Part shown: piece after piece, positions 17,452 through 25,981 of the stretch
Layout: every line of letters starts with the position of its first letter
Numbering within the stretch: the first letter of the stretch is position 1
From: Gordonia zhaorongruii
Lineage (GTDB): Bacteria; Actinomycetota; Actinomycetes; Mycobacteriales; Mycobacteriaceae
Reading direction: 5' to 3'
Length of the DNA stretch: 64,000 nucleotides
Assembly (NCBI RefSeq): GCF_007559005.1
Contig: NZ_CP041763.1
Span: forward strand, 2,760,463 to 2,824,462
Position numbers and translations under genes: made by a program
Notes under the pieces: model-generated
Told to the model about the DNA's origin: nothing
Databases searched by the model: none
What the model saw: only the letters and a program-made list of their open reading frames with translations

Positions 17452-18616
17452 CAGTACCTCCGAAGAGCAGGTTGAACAGCTTGCGCGACTCCACCTTCGG
17501 CTTGGTGCGCGGCTGATACGGCTGCGCCGCGTTGTCGATGACGTAGAACGGGATCTTCTCCTCCGACTGCACGTTCGAGAGTCCATCCTGGCAGGTGGGC
17601 GGACCGTCGCCCCCGACCTTCGGCAGATCCTGCGGGTAGCGGTACGGGTCCTTGCCCGGTGTCAGGCCGGCGTCGAGGAGCAGCATGCCGTTGCGGCCGC
17701 CGAGGACATCATCCGCGATGTCGGCGGTGTCGTTCGCGGCGGTGATGAAGCAGCGCAGACCGGGAGCCTGGTAGCCGAGGAGCTTCGTCACCGGATTCAG
17801 GTCGCTCAGGGTGCTCATCAGGTTCTTCTTGCTCTTCGAGAGCATCGAGTTCGCCGTGCTCGCCATACCGGAGACGTTGACGAGGAGACTGTCGAGGTTG
17901 GCGGTGTTCTCGACGAGCGTGTCGCCGACGACGGTCGCGTTGTCGATGGTCCGCATCAGGTTCGGCATCACGTCCGCGTACACGTTGGTCGCGTCGGCCG
18001 CTTCGGAGAACAGCCGGTTGAGCTCAGGGAGATGCTGATTGGTCTTGCCGAGGATGTCGTCGAGCTTGACGAGGGTGTCGCCGATCTTCTTGCCCCGGCC
18101 GTCGAGTGCTTCGTTCATCGCACCGATGACCACGTTCATCCGTTCGGGTTGAACGTCCGCGAGCAGGCTGACGAGTTGCTGGTAAACGGTGTTCAGCTCG
18201 ACGACGACGTGGTCGGCGGCGATCTCAGCGCCTTCACGCAGGGTCCCTGCGGGGCCCTCGTCCGGAATCACCAGGTTCACGTTCTTGGCGCCGAAGATCG
18301 TGTTCGATTTGATGTCGGCTCGCACGTTGGCCGGGATCTTCTCCATCTCACCCGTGGTGATGCCGAGCACGAGCTTCGCCTTGTCGCCGACCTCGTCGAT
18401 GGTCTGGACGCGACCGACGGTGACGCCTCGCAGCTTCACCTTCGCGTCGGGGTTCATGACCAGACCCGCGCGCGGAGCGAACAACGTGACGGACTTGGTG
18501 CTGTCGAACCAGCCGAGGAACTGACCCGACGCCAGCGCGACGATGCCGACGAGCGTCCCCACCATGATCAGAGCCGCGACCTTGCGAACTCCGTTACTCC
18601 GTCCCTGCTTAGCCAT
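17441..18616 (-). CDS. mce4A: Mce4A subunit of sterol importer
   Basis: 391 residues. N-terminal membrane helix (about 13-33), MCE domain with VKLRGVTVGRVQTIDEVG (about 60-77), helical region, and a C-terminal cap. Mce4A is the first of the six MCE subunits and is required for cholesterol import in Mtb (Rv3499c). Starts six bases after the yrbE4B stop. Confidence 0.95.
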   Translation of the reverse strand: MAKQGRSNGVRKVAALIMVGTLVGIVALASGQFLGWFDSTKSVTLFAPRAGLVMNPDAKVKLRGVTVGRVQTIDEVGDKAKLVLGITTGEMEKIPANVRADIKSNTIFGAKNVNLVIPDEGPAGTLREGAEIAADHVVVELNTVYQQLVSLLADVQPERMNVVIGAMNEALDGRGKKIGDTLVKLDDILGKTNQHLPELNRLFSEAADATNVYADVMPNLMRTIDNATVVGDTLVENTANLDSLLVNVSGMASTANSMLSKSKKNLMSTLSDLNPVTKLLGYQAPGLRCFITAANDTADIADDVLGGRNGMLLLDAGLTPGKDPYRYPQDLPKVGGDGPPTCQDGLSNVQSEEKIPFYVIDNAAQPYQPRTKPKVESRKLFNLLFGGTDGR

Positions 18617-18622
18617 ACCGCG

Positions 18623-19474
18623 TCACCCGGCCAGGTTGAAGTTGCCGTCGGCGCCGTAGATGGCGAGCGACGTGAGGAGTGTGATGACGACGACGACGAT
18701 CAGCGACGCGCGGACCGCGTTGCCCACGGCCACGCCGACACCGACCGGACCGCCGGAGGCGTTGAAGCCGTAGTACGTGTGGATGAGCATGACCGCGACA
18801 GCCATGCAGATCGCCTGGACGAACGACCACAGGATGTCGGACGGAATGAGGAACGTCGAGAAGTAGTGGTCGTAGACGCCTGCCGACTGGCCGTAGAGGA
18901 ACACGGTGGCGAACCGGCTGGCGAGGAATGACGCCAGTGCCGCGAGCGAGTAGAGCGGGATGATCGCCACGAGACCCGCGATGATGCGCGTGCTCACGAG
19001 GTAAGGGATGGAGGAGATCGCCATGACTTCGAGGGCGTCGATCTCCTCGCTGACGCGCATCGCGCCCAACTGTGCCGTCGCACCGGCGCCGATGGTGGCC
19101 GCGAGCGCGATGCCCGCGATCACCGGGACCGCGATGCGCACGTTGATGAAGGCGGAGAAGAAGCCGGTCAGCGCCTCGACACCGATGTTGGCGAGTGAGC
19201 TGTAGCCCTGGACGGCGATGGTGCCGCCGGTGAACAGCGTCAGGAACCCGACCACCACGACGGTGCCGCCGATCATGGCGAGTGCGCCCGTGCCCATCGA
19301 GATCTCCGCGATCAGGCGCAGCGTCTCCTTCTTGTAGAGGCGCAGCGCGCGCGGGATCGAAGCGATCGAGTCCCAGTAGAAGAGCGCCTGGTCGCCGATT
19401 CCGTTCCAGTCGTCGCCTGCGCGCTTGAAGGCGACGCGCGCAGTGCGGAATCGTGTCGTATTCGGAAGAACCAT
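18623..19474 (-). CDS. yrbE4B: YrbE4B, MlaE-type permease of Mce4
   Basis: 283 residues with five to six membrane helices. It carries the MlaE/YrbE signature around residues 135-160 (GATAQLGAMRVSEEIDALEVM), the coupling-helix EIDAL motif that contacts the MceG/Mkl ATPase. With YrbE4A it forms the inner-membrane permease through which substrate from the Mce tunnel enters the cell. The ATPase itself is not in this window, as is normal. Two bases separate it from yrbE4A. Confidence 0.95.
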   Translation of the reverse strand: MVLPNTTRFRTARVAFKRAGDDWNGIGDQALFYWDSIASIPRALRLYKKETLRLIAEISMGTGALAMIGGTVVVVGFLTLFTGGTIAVQGYSSLANIGVEALTGFFSAFINVRIAVPVIAGIALAATIGAGATAQLGAMRVSEEIDALEVMAISSIPYLVSTRIIAGLVAIIPLYSLAALASFLASRFATVFLYGQSAGVYDHYFSTFLIPSDILWSFVQAICMAVAVMLIHTYYGFNASGGPVGVGVAVGNAVRASLIVVVVITLLTSLAIYGADGNFNLAG

Positions 19475-19476
19475 CG

Positions 19477-20241
19477 TCAGCCCATCGTCGCCTTGAGTCC
19501 GACCGCGGTCACGACCACGTTCACCACGAACAACGCCATGAAGGAGTAGACGACCGTCTCGTTCACCGCGTCGCCGACGCCCTTCGCGCCGCCCCGCACG
19601 TTGAGTCCCCGATAGCAGCCGACCAGTCCCGCGAACAGTCCGAACAGCGCAGCCTTGATCATCGAGATGACCAGCTCGCCGAGGCCGGTGAGGAGCGTCA
19701 GGTTCGCGATGAAGGCACCGGGGTTCGCGTCCTGCAGATAGACGGAGAACACGAAGCCGCCCGCGATGCCGATCGTGCAGACGAGGCTGTTCAGCAGGAG
19801 CGCCACACCCGTGGAGGCGATGACTCGTGGAACGACGAGTCGGTGGACCGGGTTGATGCCGAGAACCCGCAGAGCGTCGATCTCCTCGCGGATCGTCCGG
19901 GCGCCCAGATCGGCGCAGATCGCCGTCGCACCGGCGCCCGCGACGATGAGCACCGTCACGATGGGGCCGATCTGCGTGATCGTGCCCAGTGCGGCACCGG
20001 CACCGGAGAGGTCCTGCGCGCCGATCTCGCGAAGGAGGATGTTCAGCGTGAAGCTGACCAGAACGGTGAACGGGATGGCAACGAGTAGCGTGGGTACCAG
20101 GGAGACCCGGGCGATCGCCCAGGACTGCTCAACGGTCTCCCGCCACTGAAACGGTCGGCGGAACAACTCGCGTGCGGATTCGACACCGAGATTGACGAAG
20201 TCCCCCACGCCGTTCATCGGGGCGGCAAGCTTCTTGAGCAA
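19477..20241 (-). CDS. yrbE4A: YrbE4A, MlaE-type permease of Mce4
   Basis: 254 residues if started at TTG 20241, (M)LKKLAAPMNGVGDFV, which has GGAGG seven bases upstream and gives the same length and N-terminus as Mtb YrbE4A (Rv3501c). An ATG at 20310 would add 23 residues but has no evident ribosome-binding site; a GTG at 20244 is also possible. Membrane helices and the coupling motif ADLGARTIREEIDALRVLGI are present. It pairs with YrbE4B. No KstR box lies directly upstream, so the operon is probably read from the promoter before the SDR gene. Confidence 0.93.
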   Translation of the reverse strand: MLKKLAAPMNGVGDFVNLGVESARELFRRPFQWRETVEQSWAIARVSLVPTLLVAIPFTVLVSFTLNILLREIGAQDLSGAGAALGTITQIGPIVTVLIVAGAGATAICADLGARTIREEIDALRVLGINPVHRLVVPRVIASTGVALLLNSLVCTIGIAGGFVFSVYLQDANPGAFIANLTLLTGLGELVISMIKAALFGLFAGLVGCYRGLNVRGGAKGVGDAVNETVVYSFMALFVVNVVVTAVGLKATMG

Positions 20242-20334
20242 CACCCCTCCTCCCGCTTGTGCAGGGAACTTATCACGCAGGCTTGGGCCGACCGCGCCAG
20301 TACCGGACATCGAAAACTCACGAGCGCAAAAGCG

Positions 20335-21225
20335 CTATTCCATCAAATCGGACGCGGAGAACGTCGCCTCACCCGCAGGCGACGCGAAGTACTCCGACAA
20401 CGAATCCGACAGTGATTCAGCATCCCACGCGTCGGTGTCAGCGGTGAAGACCTCGCGAACACTGGGTGCAGCCATCAGTGTGACCTTGGGTCCGTACACG
20501 ACGAACACCTGGCCGGAGACATCTGCCGCGGCCGGACTCGCAAGATAACGGACCAGGGTCACGACATGCTCGGGCGACAGTGGATCCACACCGTCGGCCG
20601 GAGCGTCACCGAACACCTTAGCGGTCATGGCGGTGCGTGCTCGCGGGCAGATGGCATTAGACGTCACCCCGTAGCGCGACAGTGCCCGCGACGCCGAGAG
20701 CGTCAGCGCGGTGATGCCCGCTTTAGCTGCGCCGTAGTTCGCCTGACCTGCCGGACCGAGCAGGCCGGCTTCGGACGACGTGTTGATGAGTCGTCCGTAC
20801 ACGGGCTCCCCCGCCGCTTTCGACGCGGCGCGCCAGTGCACTGCGGCATTGCGATTGAGCAGGAAGTGCCCGCGGAGGTGGACTCCCAGGACCTGGTCCC
20901 AGTCGTCGTCGGACATGTTGAAGAGCATGGTGTCCCGGGTGATCCCGGCGTTGCTCATGACGATGTCGAGGCCGCCGAGGTCGTCGGTGGCAGTGCGCAT
21001 GATCTCGCGTGCGGTGCCCGCGTCGGAGATATCGCCTGCGACGGCGACGCCCCTGCCGCCAGCCGCGGAGATCTCATCGAGGACGTCGCTGGCCTGCAGG
21101 GACTTCTCGAGGTCGTTGACGATGACAGTCGCCCCATCAGATGCGAGACCGATCGCCTCGGCCCGTCCCAGTCCGGCTCCCGCGCCGGTGACAACGGCTA
21201 CTCGGCCCTCCAACGTCTGAACCAC
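20335..21225 (-). CDS. hsd4A: SDR dehydrogenase of sterol side-chain degradation (Rv3502c-like)
   Basis: 296 residues from GTG 21225, with AAGGGG five bases upstream; GTG 21240 is an alternative. NAD-binding motif TGAGAGLG near residues 13-20, SNAG, catalytic Ser in INTSSEAG and catalytic YGAAK are all present. A Rossmann-fold dehydrogenase in the position of Mtb Rv3502c, whose relatives (Hsd4A) act as 17-beta-hydroxysteroid and beta-hydroxyacyl-CoA dehydrogenases; that role is inferred from synteny. A KstR-type box lies about 60 bases upstream. The first gene of the mce4 transcript. Confidence 0.87.
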   Translation of the reverse strand: MVQTLEGRVAVVTGAGAGLGRAEAIGLASDGATVIVNDLEKSLQASDVLDEISAAGGRGVAVAGDISDAGTAREIMRTATDDLGGLDIVMSNAGITRDTMLFNMSDDDWDQVLGVHLRGHFLLNRNAAVHWRAASKAAGEPVYGRLINTSSEAGLLGPAGQANYGAAKAGITALTLSASRALSRYGVTSNAICPRARTAMTAKVFGDAPADGVDPLSPEHVVTLVRYLASPAAADVSGQVFVVYGPKVTLMAAPSVREVFTADTDAWDAESLSDSLSEYFASPAGEATFSASDLME

Positions 21226-21286
21226 CAGTGCCCCTTCCACGATCCATGCCGCGGCAGAGCGCTTCGTCCACCACCGGCCCGTTAAT

Positions 21287-21300
21287 TAGAACATGTTCTA
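21287..21300. promoter_or_regulatory. KstR-type operator upstream of the SDR/mce4 operon
   Basis: TAGAACATGTTCTA is a perfect palindrome matching TnnAACnnGTTnnA, extended by one more pair (21286 and 21301). It sits between the minus-strand ferredoxin and SDR genes and would control the SDR-mce4 transcript. Confidence 0.82.
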
Positions 21301-21353
21301 ACACATGCTCCTAGTCGCACCGAAATCTCTCAGGCGACACGGGTCGGCACCCG

Positions 21354-21542
21354 TCATTCGAGCGAGAGCGCCGACTTCGGGCACGACCCGACAACCTGGC
21401 GCATCTCCTCGACCCGGTCCTCCGGCACGTCTTCCTGAAGAATCACCAGGTAGTCCTTGTCATCGAGTTCGAAAACGTCGGGCGCCATGCCCACGCAGAC
21501 CGCGTTGGACTCACACAGATCGAAATCGCACTTGACTCGCAT
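21354..21542 (-). CDS. fdxD: Small single-cluster ferredoxin (FdxD-like)
   Basis: 62 residues. Three cluster-binding Cys residues in the pattern of 3Fe-4S P450-type ferredoxins: Cys10 and Cys16 (CESNAVC) and Cys54 (SCPKSAL). It probably transfers electrons to a cytochrome P450 or oxygenase in sterol degradation; no such partner is in the window. Position between the SDR gene and fadE26 is that of Mtb Rv3503c (fdxD). Divergent from fadE26 with a pair of KstR-type boxes between. Confidence 0.92.
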   Translation of the reverse strand: MRVKCDFDLCESNAVCVGMAPDVFELDDKDYLVILQEDVPEDRVEEMRQVVGSCPKSALSLE

Positions 21543-21597
21543 CTCATCCTCCTGACATCTGGCACCCGCGGCATTCGCGGATGCGACTCCTACACAT

Positions 21598-21632
21598 TAG
21601 AACGTGTTCCATATACGTTAGAACGTGTTACA
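21598..21632. promoter_or_regulatory. Twin KstR-type boxes between fdxD and fadE26
   Basis: TAGAACGTGTTCCA (21598-21611) and TAGAACGTGTTACA (21619-21632) both fit TnnAACnnGTTnnA. Centres are 21 bases apart, two helical turns, so two repressor dimers would bind the same DNA face. They serve both divergent promoters. Confidence 0.82.
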
Positions 21633-21688
21633 GAAGTAGCCAAGCACACGGGACGATACGACGCCCGGGATCGCAGGAGACCGACCTG

Positions 21689-22873
21689 ATGCGCATCGCG
21701 TACACCGCCGAGCAAGAGAAGTTGCGCAGCGAACTGCGCGACTACTTCACCGGCCTCATGACGCCCGAACGGCGTGCCGCCCTCAACAGCGGCGACGGCG
21801 AGATCGGCGAAGGCGACGCCTACCGCGACGTCGTGCGCCAGATGGGGCGGGACGGCTGGCTCGCGCTCGGCTGGCCTGCCGAGTTCGGCGGGGCCGACCG
21901 GTCCATGATGGATCAGCTGATCTTCACCGATGAAGCCGCGATCGCGGGCGCCCCGGTTCCGTTCCTGACCATCAACTCGGTCGCGCCGACGATCATGCAG
22001 TACGGCACCGACGTGCAGAAGGAGTTCTTCCTTCCGAAGATCGCGGCGGGCGATCTGCACTTCTCCATCGGATACTCCGAACCCGGCGCGGGCACGGATC
22101 TGGCCGCACTGCGCACGACCGCGGTGCGCGACGGCGACGACTACGTCATCAACGGCCAGAAGATGTGGACCAGCCTCATCCCGTACGCCGACTACGTCTG
22201 GCTCGCCTGCCGCACCGATCCGGAAGCTTCCAAACACAAGGGCATCTCGATGATCGCGGTGCCCACGACGGCCGACGGCTTCTCGTACACGCCCGTGCAC
22301 ACGATGTCGGGCGTCGACACCAGCGCGACCTATTACCAGGACGTACGGGTACCGGTGTCCTCCCGGGTCGGCGAAGAGGGCGGCGGCTGGCCGCTGGTCA
22401 CCAATCAGCTCAACCACGAGCGCGTCGCGCTCTGCAGCGCCGCGCCGATCCAGACCGCGCTGCGCGAGACCATCGCCTTCGCAGCCGAGCCGACCGGTAA
22501 CGGGACCCGTCTGATCGACGTGCCATGGGTGCGCTCGAATCTCGCACGCGTCCACGCCAAGGTGGAGTTCCTCAAGCTCATCAACTGGAAGATCGCGTCG
22601 ATCGCAGCGCAGGGCGGTTCCCCGTCTCCTGCCGACGCCTCGGCCACGAAGGTGTTCGGTACCGAGTTCGCCACCGAGGCCTACCGGTTGCTGATGGAGG
22701 TGGCCGGCCCGTCGGCGACGCTGCGCCAGAACTCCCCCGGCTCGCACCTGCAGGGTCGTCTGGAGCGCTACGCCCGAACGTCGCTGATCCTCACGTTCGG
22801 CGGCGGCACCAACGAGATCCAGCGCGACATTATCGGAATGCTCGCGCTGAAACTGCCCCCGGCCCGTCGCTGA
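21689..22873 (+). CDS. fadE26: Acyl-CoA dehydrogenase FadE26 (ChsE4-like)
   Basis: 394 residues from ATG 21689, with AGGAGA about 8 bases upstream. A full acyl-CoA dehydrogenase: helical N-domain, FAD-contact strand FSIGYSEPGAGTDLA, middle beta-domain, and C-terminal helical bundle with FGGGTNEIQRDII. In Mtb FadE26-FadE27 form an alpha2-beta2 enzyme that desaturates the CoA-activated cholesterol side chain. The partner gene follows directly. Divergent from fdxD, behind twin KstR-type boxes. Confidence 0.94.
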   Translation: MRIAYTAEQEKLRSELRDYFTGLMTPERRAALNSGDGEIGEGDAYRDVVRQMGRDGWLALGWPAEFGGADRSMMDQLIFTDEAAIAGAPVPFLTINSVAPTIMQYGTDVQKEFFLPKIAAGDLHFSIGYSEPGAGTDLAALRTTAVRDGDDYVINGQKMWTSLIPYADYVWLACRTDPEASKHKGISMIAVPTTADGFSYTPVHTMSGVDTSATYYQDVRVPVSSRVGEEGGGWPLVTNQLNHERVALCSAAPIQTALRETIAFAAEPTGNGTRLIDVPWVRSNLARVHAKVEFLKLINWKIASIAAQGGSPSPADASATKVFGTEFATEAYRLLMEVAGPSATLRQNSPGSHLQGRLERYARTSLILTFGGGTNEIQRDIIGMLALKLPPARR

Positions 22874-22894
22874 GACCAGTCAGAAGGATCACTC

Positions 22895-24022
22895 ATGGAT
22901 TTCACTCCCACCGAAGCAGCCGACGATCTGACCCGGCTCACCGCCGACATCGCGGGTCGCATCGTCACCACCGAGCGCACGGCCGACCTCGAAGCGCAGG
23001 GTGCCGCCATCGACGAGCGCCTGTGGACCGAGATCGCGCGTGCCGGTCTTCTCGGTCTCGCGGCGCCGACCTCGATCGTCGGCGAAACCGGCGCAGATCT
23101 CACCACCCTGGAGACCACGGCTGTCGCATCGACCCTCGGGGCGGCACTGGCGCGCGTGCCGTATCCGCAGCACGCGGTAGCCGCGGTGCCGCTGATCGCG
23201 GAGTACGGACCCGACTCGTTGCGCGATTCCATTCTGGGCAAGGCATGCACGGGGGAGGCCGTGGTGACCGCTGCGGTCGAGGAGGATCTGAACTTCGATC
23301 TCCTGTCCCCTGCGACCACCGTCTCCCCGGCGGGCGCTGTCACCGGCACCAAGGTCGATGTGCCGTTCGCGGCGGCCGCCGACGCCTTCCTGGTGTTCGC
23401 CGCGGGACCCGACGGACCGGTCGCCGCGGTAGTGGACGCAGCCGCCGACGGCATCGAGATCACCGACACCCCGGTCACCGGACTCACCCCCGTGCATACG
23501 GTGACCTTCGCCGACGCACCGGCCGAACTACTGGCAGGTGGCGCCGAGACCGTCCGGCTTGCACGCGAGCTACTCCGACTCGGTGTGGCCGCGGACCAGG
23601 CCGGAGTGGTCTCCGGAGCCCTGGAGGCGACTGCGGAGTACGCACGCGAACGCGAGCAGTTCGGTCGTCCGATCGGTTCGTTCCAGGCTGTCGCCCAGCG
23701 GCTCGCCGACGATTACATCGACGCGCAGGCTCTGTCGCTGACCGTGACTCAGGCCGCGTGGATGCTGTCCGGCGAACCGGTTGCCGACCGCTCCGACGTC
23801 ACCCCGGCCGCGATCACCGAGGCCGTCGACACGGCCGCGTTCTGGTCGGCCGACGCGGGCCATCGCGTCGCGCACACGACGGTGCATGTGCACGGCGGGG
23901 TCGGCATCGACACCTCGCACCCGGCCCACCGGTTCTTCCTGCGCGCCAAGCAGAACGAGTTCACCTACGGATCGTCGCCCGTCGTGCTGGCCGAACTCGG
24001 TGACGCCCTGGCGGCGGAGTGA
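22895..24022 (+). CDS. fadE27: Acyl-CoA dehydrogenase FadE27 (ChsE5-like)
   Basis: 375 residues from ATG 22895, after AGAAGGATC. It keeps the acyl-CoA dehydrogenase fold, including the C-terminal HVHGGVGIDTSHPAHRFFLRAK segment, but several surface loops are short, as expected for the partner subunit in a heterotetrameric ChsE enzyme. It follows fadE26 by 21 bases and overlaps fadD17 by four bases (GTGA). Counterpart of Mtb Rv3505. Confidence 0.93.
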   Translation: MDFTPTEAADDLTRLTADIAGRIVTTERTADLEAQGAAIDERLWTEIARAGLLGLAAPTSIVGETGADLTTLETTAVASTLGAALARVPYPQHAVAAVPLIAEYGPDSLRDSILGKACTGEAVVTAAVEEDLNFDLLSPATTVSPAGAVTGTKVDVPFAAAADAFLVFAAGPDGPVAAVVDAAADGIEITDTPVTGLTPVHTVTFADAPAELLAGGAETVRLARELLRLGVAADQAGVVSGALEATAEYAREREQFGRPIGSFQAVAQRLADDYIDAQALSLTVTQAAWMLSGEPVADRSDVTPAAITEAVDTAAFWSADAGHRVAHTTVHVHGGVGIDTSHPAHRFFLRAKQNEFTYGSSPVVLAELGDALAAE

Positions 24023-25521
24023 GCGAAACGGTGACCACCGGCCGGGCCACGCTGACAGATCTACTCGCCGGACTCGAGGAGGTCGACGATCGCGGCATCT
24101 GGTTCGAGGGGTCCTTCACACCGTGGCGAGACCATCTGCGGGATGCGCGGATCCGGGCTGCGGCACTGAGATCCCTGCTGCCCGAGGGCGCACCCCCGCA
24201 CGTCGGTGTGCTCCTGCCGAACTGCACCGAGTTCAGCAGTCTCTTCGCGGGGGCCGCGATGGGCGGTTTCGTCCTCGTCGGGCTCAACTCGACGCGACGC
24301 GGTGCCGCGTTGGCCGCCGACGTGGTGCGCGCCGACTGCCAGGTCGTCCTCACCTCCCCCGACACTGCCGGACTCCTCGATCCGGCAGTCGATGTGCGGA
24401 CCATCGACGTCGAATCCGCGGAGTGGGCCACCCTTCTCGCCGGGTTCGGAGCCGCCGACTTCGAGCCGCGCACTCCCGCACCGGACGATCTGACGATGCT
24501 GATCTTCACCTCCGGCACCACCGGTCATCCGAAGGCGGTCCGCTGCAGTCAACGCAAGTTCGCCGAACCGGGATCGATGCTGGCCGAACGCTTCTCGCTG
24601 GGACCCGAGGACGTGGTCTACCTGTCGATGCCGATGTTCCATTCCAATTCGCAGATCGCGGGCTGGTCGGTCGCCGCCGCCTCAGGCGCTTCGGTGGTCA
24701 TCCGACGCACCTTCTCCGCCAGCGGGTTCGGCGACGATGTCCGCCGCTACCGCGTCACGTACGCGAACTACGTCGGCAAACCGCTGCACTACATCCTCGC
24801 GACCCCGGAGCGGCCCGACGATCCGGACACGTCGCTGCGGATCGTGTACGGCAACGAAGCGTCCGCGGCAGACCGGCTGGAGTTCGCCCGCCGGTTCGGC
24901 GCACGCGTCGTCGACGGCTTCGGTTCCACCGAGGCCGGTGCCGCGATCACCCGCACACCCGACACACCGAACGACGCATTGGGTCCGCTCCGCGAACCGG
25001 TGCTGATCGTGGACCCGCAGACCGATGAGCCGGTGCCCGCCGGGGTCGTCGGCGAGATCGTCAACTCTTCCGGCCCAGGCTATTTCGACGGTTACTACGG
25101 CGACCCGGCGGCGACGGCCGAGCGGATGCGCGGCGGGATGTACCGCACGGGCGACCTCGGGTGGGTCGACGAGAAGGGCTTCATCCACTTCGCCGGCCGG
25201 TTGGGCGACTGGCTGCGGATCGACGGTGAGAATATCGGGACGCAGCCCATCGAGGCCGTGCTTCGCAGGCATCCTCTGGTGCGGGAATGCATCGTCTTCG
25301 GTGTGCCGGTCGAGATCGGCGATGCGGTCGGCGCCGTGCTGGTGGCCCCCGGCCTGACTCGAGCCGGGTTCGACGGCTTCCTCACCGACCAGCCGGACCT
25401 CGGCCGCAGACAGCGACCGACCCGGGTGTGGCTCGTGGACGAACTTCCGCAGACGGCGACGTTCAAGGTCGCGAAGGCTGCCGTCGTCACCTCGCTCGGC
25501 GCGCCGACCTGGTCCGGTTAG
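24019..25521 (+). CDS. fadD17: Acyl-CoA ligase FadD17
   Basis: 500 residues from GTG 24019, overlapping the fadE27 stop. An ANL-superfamily adenylate-forming enzyme with the P-loop LIFTSGTTGHPKA (about 161-173), an A5-type motif DGFGSTEAGAAITR, and the A8 hinge YRTGDLGWVDEKGFIHFAGR. The C-terminal domain ends TATFKVAKAAV, which carries the catalytic Lys. It activates a sterol side-chain carboxylate as its CoA thioester for the FadE enzymes, by analogy with Mtb Rv3506. Last gene of the fadE26-fadE27-fadD17 operon. Confidence 0.93.
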   Translation: MSETVTTGRATLTDLLAGLEEVDDRGIWFEGSFTPWRDHLRDARIRAAALRSLLPEGAPPHVGVLLPNCTEFSSLFAGAAMGGFVLVGLNSTRRGAALAADVVRADCQVVLTSPDTAGLLDPAVDVRTIDVESAEWATLLAGFGAADFEPRTPAPDDLTMLIFTSGTTGHPKAVRCSQRKFAEPGSMLAERFSLGPEDVVYLSMPMFHSNSQIAGWSVAAASGASVVIRRTFSASGFGDDVRRYRVTYANYVGKPLHYILATPERPDDPDTSLRIVYGNEASAADRLEFARRFGARVVDGFGSTEAGAAITRTPDTPNDALGPLREPVLIVDPQTDEPVPAGVVGEIVNSSGPGYFDGYYGDPAATAERMRGGMYRTGDLGWVDEKGFIHFAGRLGDWLRIDGENIGTQPIEAVLRRHPLVRECIVFGVPVEIGDAVGAVLVAPGLTRAGFDGFLTDQPDLGRRQRPTRVWLVDELPQTATFKVAKAAVVTSLGAPTWSG

Positions 25522-25546
25522 CGAAGGAGCCGACCGAACCGGAACA

Positions 25547-25972
25547 CTAGTCGGCGACGTTCTCGCGGTAGCCGAGTGAACGCAGGCTCGCGCGAATGCG
25601 CTCGGCCGAGTCGTCGAGTGATTCCGGCGACGGATCCTGCTCGGCCTTCGTCAGATCGAACACCTCGAGCGAGTTCGCGGGAAACACGTGGATGTGCAGG
25701 TGCGGCACCTCGAGTCCGGCGACCAGCAGCCCCATGCGCGGAGCGTCGAAAGCGTCCTTCACGGCCCGGCCGACCTTCTGAGCGACATCGGAGAGGTGGG
25801 TGAACGTCGGAGTGTCGATCTGCTCCCAGTGGTCGATCTCCTTGCGCGGCACCACGAGGACGTGGCCGGGGGTGACCGGGTTGATCGTCATGAACCCGAC
25901 CGCGAGTCCGTCCTTCCAGACGAAACGTCCGGGCAGGTCTCCGTTGATGATGTGCGTGAATACCGAAGCCAT
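25547..25972 (-). CDS. HIT-family nucleotide hydrolase/transferase
   Basis: 141 residues. The histidine triad HLHIHVF (about 91-97) is intact, and the N-terminal ASVFTHIINGDLPGRFVWKD pattern is that of the HINT branch. Such enzymes cleave nucleoside phosphoramidates or related adenylated compounds; the substrate here is unknown. It starts nine bases after phoR, as Rv0759c follows phoPR in Mtb, so it probably shares their transcript. Convergent with fadD17. Confidence 0.92.
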   Translation of the reverse strand: MASVFTHIINGDLPGRFVWKDGLAVGFMTINPVTPGHVLVVPRKEIDHWEQIDTPTFTHLSDVAQKVGRAVKDAFDAPRMGLLVAGLEVPHLHIHVFPANSLEVFDLTKAEQDPSPESLDDSAERIRASLRSLGYRENVAD

Positions 25973-25981
25973 GTCCCGACC

